From Verrucomicrobiia bacterium (lineage in GTDB: Bacteria; Verrucomicrobiota; Verrucomicrobiia; Limisphaerales; UBA9464), in assembly GCA_019634635.1 (NCBI GenBank), contig JAHCBB010000012.1, positions 1-64,000 on the forward strand: DNA of 64,000 nucleotides, in the 5' to 3' direction. The notes beneath the pieces are model-generated. The model saw only the letters and a program-made list of their open reading frames with translations, was not told the origin of the DNA and did not search any database. The first letter of the stretch is position 1. Every line of letters starts with the position of its first letter. The translations under genes were made by a program, and so were the position numbers. Below are positions 58,836 through 64,000 of this stretch, piece after piece.

Positions 58836-59231
58836 TCAGGTGGTGCCGGACTTTGCGGACGGATTTCGCTGCACACCCACCGTGCGTCGCGGTCCCTTCC
58901 GGGTGCGGGCGTTGGTCTGGGTGCGCTGCCCCCGGACCGGGAGGCTCCGCGAATGCCGCGACCCCCGGTAGGACTTGATCGCCTGAAGTCGCTTCAGGTT
59001 CATGCCCAACTCACGACGCAGATCGCCCTCGATCACGTGCTTTCCATCCTGGATGGCATTCACGATCTGGGACAACTGACCCTCATCCAGACTTCGGGCG
59101 CGGATCGCAGGGTCAACGCCGGCCCGCGCGAGGACCTCAAGCGAGTTGACCGGCCCGAGGCCGTAGATGTACCGAAGCGCAATGTCAATGCGCTTCTCCC
59201 CCGGAATGTCGACTCCCAGAATTCGTGGCAT
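58836..59231 (-). CDS. rpsM: 30S ribosomal protein S13
   Basis: 131 residues. PRILGVDIPGEKRIDIALRY start, IVNAIQDGKHVIEGDLRREL in the middle and SLPVRGQRTQTNARTRKGPR at the end, which contacts the P-site tRNA; the last residues are basic and slightly longer than in E. coli. All S13 motifs present. In the alpha operon, between rpmJ and rpsK. Confidence 0.97.
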   Translation of the reverse strand: MPRILGVDIPGEKRIDIALRYIYGLGPVNSLEVLARAGVDPAIRARSLDEGQLSQIVNAIQDGKHVIEGDLRRELGMNLKRLQAIKSYRGSRHSRSLPVRGQRTQTNARTRKGPRRTVGVQRNPSAKSGTT

Positions 59232-59254
59232 AGGTCAGTAACGGATGGATGGAT

Positions 59255-59368
59255 TCAGCCCTGCCGCTGCTTGTGGCGGGGGTTCGTGCAAATCACACGG
59301 ATCACTCCCTTTCTGCGGACCATTTTGCAGTTCTCGCAGAGTTTTTTAACTGAAGCTCTCACTTTCAT
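59255..59368 (-). CDS. rpmJ: 50S ribosomal protein L36
   Basis: A 37-residue reading [14 protein letters not shown] then [20 protein letters not shown] and RQG, found by direct translation. C-x2-C plus C and H residues make up a zinc ribbon, the zinc-binding (C+) form of L36. Located between map and rpsM, as usual in this operon. It binds 23S rRNA. Confidence 0.96.
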   Translation of the reverse strand: MKVRASVKKLCENCKMVRRKGVIRVICTNPRHKQRQG

Positions 59369-59405
59369 TGTCAAAAAGGACGAACAGGATACCGAAATTG
59401 CCCGC

Positions 59406-60176
59406 TCAGTAAAGCGGCGAGGTGCCGTCCCGGGTCAAAATTTCCGGATCGCCCCCGGTGATGAGCACGGTGTGCTCGAAATGGGCCGACAGCTGACGGT
59501 CGCGGGTCACCACGGTCCAACGGTCCCCAAGGATCTCGACGCCCGGCTGACCCGCATTGACCATCGGTTCGATGGCAATGGCCATTCCCGGGCGCAGTCG
59601 CGCCGTGTTTCGCTCGTCCACAAAGTTCGGGACCTGCGGCTCCTCGTGCAGCGTTCGCCCGACCCCGTGGCCGACGAACTCGCGCACCACGCTGAATCCG
59701 TTGGACTCCACGTGACCCTGGATGGCCCGGGAGATGTCCAGGACCCGGTTCCCCGGGCGCGCCTGGGCAATTCCCAGGTGCAGCGCTTCAAGCGTCACGT
59801 CCATCAGTTTTTGCGCCAGGGGGGAGCATCCCCCCACCGCCATGGACATGGCGACATCGCCAACAAATCCGCGATGCCGCACCCCGATGTCCATCTTGAG
59901 CAAATCACCGAACTGAAGCCGCCGGTCCGTCCCAATCCCATGCACCACCCCCTCATTCACCGAGAGGCAGCATTGCGCGGGAAAGTTGCGGTATCCGAAG
60001 AAGGCGCTGATGGCCCCATGGTTCCGGATGATCTCGCCGACACGGGCGTCAAGATCCCGGGTCGTCAGCCCGGGGGTCACCAGGGCGGAGGCTTCACGAA
60101 GAACGCGGGCGGCCAGGGCGCCCGCATTCCGGATGTACCCCAGCTCCGTCTCAGATCGGTTACGGGACGCTGTCAC
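59406..60176 (-). CDS. map: Type I methionine aminopeptidase
   Basis: About 256 residues from a GTG at 60176; the open frame continues upstream, but the alignable Map N-terminus ([19 protein letters not shown]) fits this start. Conserved segments include [13 protein letters not shown] (His of the metal site region), [15 protein letters not shown] (Asp metal ligands), [15 protein letters not shown] (metal-binding His), AIAIEPMV (Glu ligand) and [10 protein letters not shown] (Glu ligand). It removes the N-terminal Met from new proteins. It lies between secY and rpmJ. The initiation factor gene infA, commonly next to it, is not here. Confidence 0.94.
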   Translation of the reverse strand: MTASRNRSETELGYIRNAGALAARVLREASALVTPGLTTRDLDARVGEIIRNHGAISAFFGYRNFPAQCCLSVNEGVVHGIGTDRRLQFGDLLKMDIGVRHRGFVGDVAMSMAVGGCSPLAQKLMDVTLEALHLGIAQARPGNRVLDISRAIQGHVESNGFSVVREFVGHGVGRTLHEEPQVPNFVDERNTARLRPGMAIAIEPMVNAGQPGVEILGDRWTVVTRDRQLSAHFEHTVLITGGDPEILTRDGTSPLY

Positions 60177-60268
60177 GTTGGAGTGAAGTGCTGCAACACC
60201 GGGCCGACCGCGGCGCACGATCCCCAATGGGGCCGCTGGGTGCGTGCAAAGCTCAAGAACTGGGGCGT

Positions 60269-61654
60269 TCAAAACCGGCCCTTGACCCTTCCCTTCTTGA
60301 GGAAGCCATCGTAGTGCCTCATCAGCAGGAAGGACTCCATTTGGCGCATGGTGTCGAGCAGGACACCCACGGTGATGAGGATGGAGGTTCCTCCGAAAAA
60401 CTGGGTGATGGAATAGTCCAGCTTGAGGTAGCGGGTCATCAGGGTCGGGATCAGGGCCACCACGACCAGGAACATGCCCCCGGCGAAGGTAATCCGGCTC
60501 ATCGTCCGGTGCAGGAAGTCGCTGGTGGCCACCCCGGGGCGCACGCCCGGAATGTAGCCGCCGTGTTTCTTCAGATCGTCGGCGACCTGAAGCTCGTTGA
60601 ACTGGGTGGCGACCCAGAAGTAGGCAAAGAACAGGATCATCAACGCCTCGGCGAAGATGTAAAACCAGCTGGCCTGGCTGAAGAGACCGGCCAGGGTCTC
60701 GAAGAACGGCACCTTGTACATCTGGCCAAGCTTCTGGAGGATCATCCCTGGAAACATCAGGATGGCCTGGGCGAAAATCACGGGCATCACCCCGGCGTAG
60801 TTGACCCGCAGCGGCATGTACGAGGTGCCGCCCGAGTAGACCTTGCGCCCGACCGCACGTTGCGCGTACTGCACGGGGATCTTCCGCTGACCCTGGGTGA
60901 TCATCACCACCGCCGCGATGACCGACAGGAGCAGCAGGATCAGGAACACCGCGTACATCCAGTTGACCGTCCGGGCCACTCCCTCCATCGGGAAGAACAG
61001 CGACCACACCGCCCGCAGGGCGGCGGGAAGCCGGGCCAGAATGCCGATCATGATGATCAGCGAAACGCCGTTGCCGACACCGCGCTCCGTGACCTGCTCG
61101 CCCAGCCACATCAGCAGGAGGGTGCCCGTGGTCAGGATGATGGTGGTCTGGAACCTGTAGATCCACGGGTTCTCCACCAGGACCAGATTTCCCGTGAACC
61201 CAGGAAACGTGTTTTCCGGGTTCTGCCACCCCAGGGCCATCACAAAACCCTGTCCAAGGCACAGCAGCACCGTCAGGTAGCGTCCGTAGGCAATGATCTT
61301 GGCGCGTCCCCCTTCCTCGCGGGCGAGCTTGTTGAGGCCTGGAATGACGGCGGACAGCAGCTGCAGGATGATCGTCGCACTGATGTACGGCATGATGCCG
61401 AGCGCACCCACGGCACAGTTCTCGATCGCCCCGCCGGTGAACAAACTGTAGAGGGCGATGATGGAATTCCCGCCTCCCTGCTTCTCGGCCTGCTCTGCAA
61501 AGTAACGGGCAAGATCCGCACCATTAAGCCCCGGAACCGGGGTCATGGCGATCAGCCGGGCGACGATCAACACCAAGGCCGTGAAGATGATCCGGGAACG
61601 CAACTCCGGAATCTTCAGGCAATTGGAGAACGTCTTGAAAAGCTGTCGGATCAT
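60269..61654 (-). CDS. secY: Protein translocase subunit SecY
   Basis: A 461-residue inner-membrane channel with ten helices, e.g. IIFTALVLIVARLIAMTP, ALGIMPYISATIILQLL (plug region), YLTVLLCLGQGFVMAL, IYRFQTTIILTTGTLLLMWL, NGVSLIIMIGILARLP, PLRVNYAGVMPVIFAQAIL and GTSILITVGVLLDTMRQ. It carries the cytoplasmic loop contacting SecA (KIPVQYAQR). Forms the Sec translocon with SecE and SecG, which are not in this window. Between rplO and map. Confidence 0.97.
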   Translation of the reverse strand: MIRQLFKTFSNCLKIPELRSRIIFTALVLIVARLIAMTPVPGLNGADLARYFAEQAEKQGGGNSIIALYSLFTGGAIENCAVGALGIMPYISATIILQLLSAVIPGLNKLAREEGGRAKIIAYGRYLTVLLCLGQGFVMALGWQNPENTFPGFTGNLVLVENPWIYRFQTTIILTTGTLLLMWLGEQVTERGVGNGVSLIIMIGILARLPAALRAVWSLFFPMEGVARTVNWMYAVFLILLLLSVIAAVVMITQGQRKIPVQYAQRAVGRKVYSGGTSYMPLRVNYAGVMPVIFAQAILMFPGMILQKLGQMYKVPFFETLAGLFSQASWFYIFAEALMILFFAYFWVATQFNELQVADDLKKHGGYIPGVRPGVATSDFLHRTMSRITFAGGMFLVVVALIPTLMTRYLKLDYSITQFFGGTSILITVGVLLDTMRQMESFLLMRHYDGFLKKGRVKGRF

Positions 61655-61677
61655 GGGTTCCGTCGGATGATGCGCGG

Positions 61678-62130
61678 CTATTTCCCTGCGACTTCGGCGA
61701 CGCCTCCGAGCCGTTCAATCGCCTCACGGGCCACCGCACTGAAGGCGGCCACCCGGACCGTCAGCTTTCGCTCCAACCGGCCCCTGGCCAGGATCTTGAT
61801 GCCGTCCCCGGCCCCGTTCGCGAGGCCCGAGGCGCGCAGCATGGCTTCATCCACCACGGCCCCGTCCTCGAAGCGATTGAGCGATTCGAGGTTCACGGGA
61901 AGGTAACGGGTTGCGTGAGCCGCATTGTTGAACCCGCGCTTGGGCAGCCGCCGGATGAGGGGCATCTGTCCCCCCTCGAAGCCGATCCGGATTGAACTGC
62001 CCGACCGCGCCGACTGGCCCTTGCCGCCGCGACCGGAGGTCTTGCCATGCCCGCTGGATTCGCCGGAGCCCAGACGTTTGCGCCGATGCTTGGCGCCCGG
62101 CCTTGGCTTGAGATTGTGAAGACGCATCAT
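61678..62130 (-). CDS. rplO: 50S ribosomal protein L15
   Basis: 150 residues: MRLHNLKPRPGAKHRRKRLG, GSGESSGHGKTSGRGGKGQ (the Gly/Arg-rich N-terminal extension that threads into rRNA), PLIRRLPKRGFNNA and INLESLNRFEDG-type core. Normal length. It begins 2 bp after the rpsE stop, so rpmD is not between them. Confidence 0.96.
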   Translation of the reverse strand: MMRLHNLKPRPGAKHRRKRLGSGESSGHGKTSGRGGKGQSARSGSSIRIGFEGGQMPLIRRLPKRGFNNAAHATRYLPVNLESLNRFEDGAVVDEAMLRASGLANGAGDGIKILARGRLERKLTVRVAAFSAVAREAIERLGGVAEVAGK

Positions 62131-62132
62131 GG

Positions 62133-62825
62133 TCAGTCGGGTTTGGAATTCCGGGGCTCGATGCCGCGGGTCTTGAGAATCTGCTCGCGGAGCCGGAGCT
62201 GCATCAGGGCGCTCAGCGTGGCCTTTGCCACGTTGGCCGGGTTTTTGGAGCCCAGGGATTTGGAAAGCACATCCCGGATCCCCACCGACTCCACGACCGC
62301 CCGGACCGTCTTGCCGCAGATCAATCCGGTTCCCGGGCTGGCCGGACGCAACAAGACGCGGGCGCCGTCGAACTCGGCCAGCACCTCGTGGGGAATGGTG
62401 TTGTTCCGGATCGCAATCGTCAGGAGGCGTGCCTTCGCATTCTCGCCCCCCTTTCGGATCGCATCGCTGACTTCAGCCCCCTTGCCCAGGCCGATGCCCA
62501 CCCGGCCCTGCCGGTCTCCGGCAACCACGAGGGCGCTGAAACTGAAGCGTCGCCCACCCTTGACCACCTTGGCGGAGCGGTTGATGAACAGGGTCTTTTC
62601 CGCGAAGCCCCCATCCCGATCGTCGGACGGCTCCGGACCGCGACGATGCGGACCCCGCATCCCCCGATGGCCATGGCCGCCATGACCCCTCGGGCCCCGG
62701 TCCGACCGTCCGGGACCGGAAGACGGGGCCTGCGGGGCCTGGGCGGGTGGCGGGGACGACGGCGACACCTGGGCCACGACGGGAGCGTCGGATGCGACCG
62801 TCTCCACTTTGGTTTCTTCAGCCAC
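62133..62825 (-). CDS. rpsE: 30S ribosomal protein S5 with N-terminal extension
   Basis: 230 residues (family about 165). The first about 75 are an extension: SPSSPPPAQAPQAPSSGPG, then a His/Gly/Arg-rich segment (GHGGHGHRGMRGPHRRG). The core follows: FINRSAKVVKGGRRFSFSAL, GDRQGRVGIGLGKGAEV and NNTIPHEVLAEFDGARVLLR. It controls decoding accuracy in the 30S subunit. The His-rich segment is unusual. Confidence 0.95.
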   Translation of the reverse strand: MAEETKVETVASDAPVVAQVSPSSPPPAQAPQAPSSGPGRSDRGPRGHGGHGHRGMRGPHRRGPEPSDDRDGGFAEKTLFINRSAKVVKGGRRFSFSALVVAGDRQGRVGIGLGKGAEVSDAIRKGGENAKARLLTIAIRNNTIPHEVLAEFDGARVLLRPASPGTGLICGKTVRAVVESVGIRDVLSKSLGSKNPANVAKATLSALMQLRLREQILKTRGIEPRNSKPD

Positions 62826-62843
62826 GATTTAGTTCCTCCACAA

Positions 62844-63206
62844 TTAAAATTTGAGACCCGCCTCCCGCGCCGCGTCGGCGAGCGCCTTGACCTTGCCGTG
62901 GTACCGGGCGGCACCCCGATCGAAGACCACGGCTTCGATCCCGGCGGCCCGGGCCGCCTCGGCCGCCCGTTTCCCAGTCACCATCGCATTGCGGACATTT
63001 GCCCCCAGGGACTCCAGCACGGCGCCCTTGTCCCGGGTGCCCGCCGACGCCAGCGTCCTGCCGGCCGCATCGTCCACAAACTGCACGTAAATATGAGTTC
63101 CTGAGAACTTGACGCTCATGCGCGGCCGGGAGGCGGTGCCCACCACCTTCTTGCGGAGCCGCCAGTGGCGCAATTGCCGTCTCCGGCGCTTTTCTTCGGG
63201 TTTCAT
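62844..63206 (-). CDS. rplR: 50S ribosomal protein L18
   Basis: 120 residues: [40 protein letters not shown] and [21 protein letters not shown], ending [18 protein letters not shown] normal L18 that binds 5S rRNA. It lies between rplF and rpsE. Confidence 0.97.
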   Translation of the reverse strand: MKPEEKRRRRQLRHWRLRKKVVGTASRPRMSVKFSGTHIYVQFVDDAAGRTLASAGTRDKGAVLESLGANVRNAMVTGKRAAEAARAAGIEAVVFDRGAARYHGKVKALADAAREAGLKF

Positions 63207-63242
63207 GCTTCAATGGATTGCTGATGACCGCGACCGGCCCCT

Positions 63243-63779
63243 CTACTGGACCGTCTTGCCCTCCTTGCGGGTGACCTTTTCCCCGGCGTACCGGACGCCC
63301 TTGCCCTTGTAGGGTTCCGGCGGGTAATAGCTGCGAATCTCGGCCGCCACACGGCCCACGAGCTCCTTGTCGGCACCCTCCACCGTCAACTTGGTGTTCT
63401 CCTCGACGGTCACCTTGATCCCGGCGGGCAGCGCATAAAGAATCGGATGGCTGAATCCAAGCGCCAGATTCACGGTGGTCCCCTGAACGGATGCCTTGAA
63501 ACCGACCCCTTGAATCTCGAGCTTCTTGCTGAAGCCATCGGACACTCCGGTCACCATGTTTTGAATGATGGCGCGGGCCAGACCGTGCATGGACCTGGCC
63601 GCCCCACCGTCGCCATCCCGCTGCACGCGGACCTCGCTGCCGGACACCTCCGCGGAAGTGTGCTTCGGCAGTGAAAACTCGAGCCGGCCACGGGGACCTT
63701 CCGCAGCGACCCGGTTCGCGGAAACGGTCACCTTGACTTTGGCGGGGATGACCACCGGGGATTTTCCAATACGGGACAT
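63243..63779 (-). CDS. rplF: 50S ribosomal protein L6
   Basis: 178 residues: SRIGKSPVVIPAKVKVTVSA, AIIQNMVTGVSDGFSKKLE and the C-terminal PPEPYKGKGVRYAGEKV motif, in line with the usual YK-KG-R ending. A normal L6. Between rpsH and rplR. Confidence 0.97.
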   Translation of the reverse strand: MSRIGKSPVVIPAKVKVTVSANRVAAEGPRGRLEFSLPKHTSAEVSGSEVRVQRDGDGGAARSMHGLARAIIQNMVTGVSDGFSKKLEIQGVGFKASVQGTTVNLALGFSHPILYALPAGIKVTVEENTKLTVEGADKELVGRVAAEIRSYYPPEPYKGKGVRYAGEKVTRKEGKTVQ

Positions 63780-63807
63780 AGATCAGTGGGAGAGGACGGC
63801 AACGGCG

Positions 63808-64000
63808 TTACCAGACGTAACAGAGGACTTCACCACCCACGTTCAGTTTCCGCGCATCGGACCCGGTCACGACACCTTTTGGGGTGGACAGGACCGCAAC
63901 ACCCAGGCCTCCGAGGACCCTTGGGATCGAGCCGGCTCCCACATAACGGCGGAGACCGGGGGTGGAGATCTGCCGCAGACCCGTGATGGCGCTGCGCCGG
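63808..64000 (-). CDS. rpsH: 30S ribosomal protein S8, C-terminal part (cut by window edge)
   Basis: The minus strand from the end of the window reads [39 protein letters not shown] and [20 protein letters not shown] then YVW and a stop at 63808. This is the C-terminal half of S8 (RVLxGLGxxILST and GGExLCxVW). The remainder is beyond position 64000. It lies upstream of rplF, the normal spc order. Confidence 0.94.
   Translation of the reverse strand, partial: RRSAITGLRQISTPGLRRYVGAGSIPRVLGGLGVAVLSTPKGVVTGSDARKLNVGGEVLCYVW

Noticed and set aside
59406..61262. A 618-codon minus-strand frame joining map to upstream sequence
   Set aside because: The upstream part is an out-of-frame shadow of secY; the true map gene is the last about 256 codons starting at 60176.

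Overview
The window is GC-rich and densely coded. It reads as chromosome from a member of the Verrucomicrobia, probably a subdivision-3 / Pedosphaera-like lineage. This is inferred from gene families that travel together in that phylum and in Planctomycetes: a DUF1549/DUF1553 + DUF1501 pair, an ASPIC/UnbV FG-GAP protein, a zinc-ribbon Ser/Thr kinase with an ECF sigma factor, a prepilin-like protein with a C-terminal FADGH motif, and ribosomal proteins with long N-terminal extensions. No 16S rRNA or tRNA is present to confirm it.

Layout. 1-5.4 kb: a large hybrid sensor kinase and a GT4 glycosyltransferase (minus strand). 5.9-8.9 kb: a small membrane protein and the helicase HrpB (plus strand). 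8.9-11.75 kb: an accessory island. It holds a decayed integron-type integrase reading leftward, then a cluster of small plus-strand ORFs including a RelE/ParE-like toxin-antitoxin pair, with palindromes and short repeats between them. The geometry is that of a chromosomal integron with a short, fossilised cassette array. 12-30 kb: mostly secreted or envelope proteins (glycosidase-like protein, lipoprotein, prepilin-like protein, FG-GAP protein, drug/polysaccharide-type ABC exporter, PQQ-propeller protein, Gfo/Idh/MocA oxidoreductase, SGNH esterase), ending in a kinase-sigma factor pair. 30-36 kb: polyphosphate kinase, a Rieske / cytochrome b-c fusion complex, and a 3-hydroxyisobutyrate-dehydrogenase-like enzyme. 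36-40 kb: dnaK-groES-groEL. 40-41.3 kb: a lytic transglycosylase followed by a gene fragment. 41.8-45.4 kb: a ribose-type sugar ABC importer (minus strand). 45.8-49.7 kb: the DUF1549/DUF1501 pair. 49.9-53.5 kb: an Mla-like lipid transport operon. 53.5-55.8 kb: a gluconate-type permease and a GYF_2-cNMP protein. 55.9-64 kb: the distal half of the spc/alpha ribosomal operon on the minus strand (rpsH through rplQ), with secY, map, rpmJ and rpoA. It lacks rpmD, adk and infA at their usual places.

Most translational units are tight, with repeated 4-bp ATGA/GTGA overlaps (ABC exporter, kinase-sigma, Rieske-cytochrome, sugar ABC, DUF1549-DUF1501, Mla). Shine-Dalgarno sequences are often weak. No CRISPR array, complete insertion sequence, prophage, rRNA or tRNA was seen. 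The least conventional stretch is the 8.9-11.75 kb island. The kinase-sigma pair and the fused cytochrome complex are the next most interesting.
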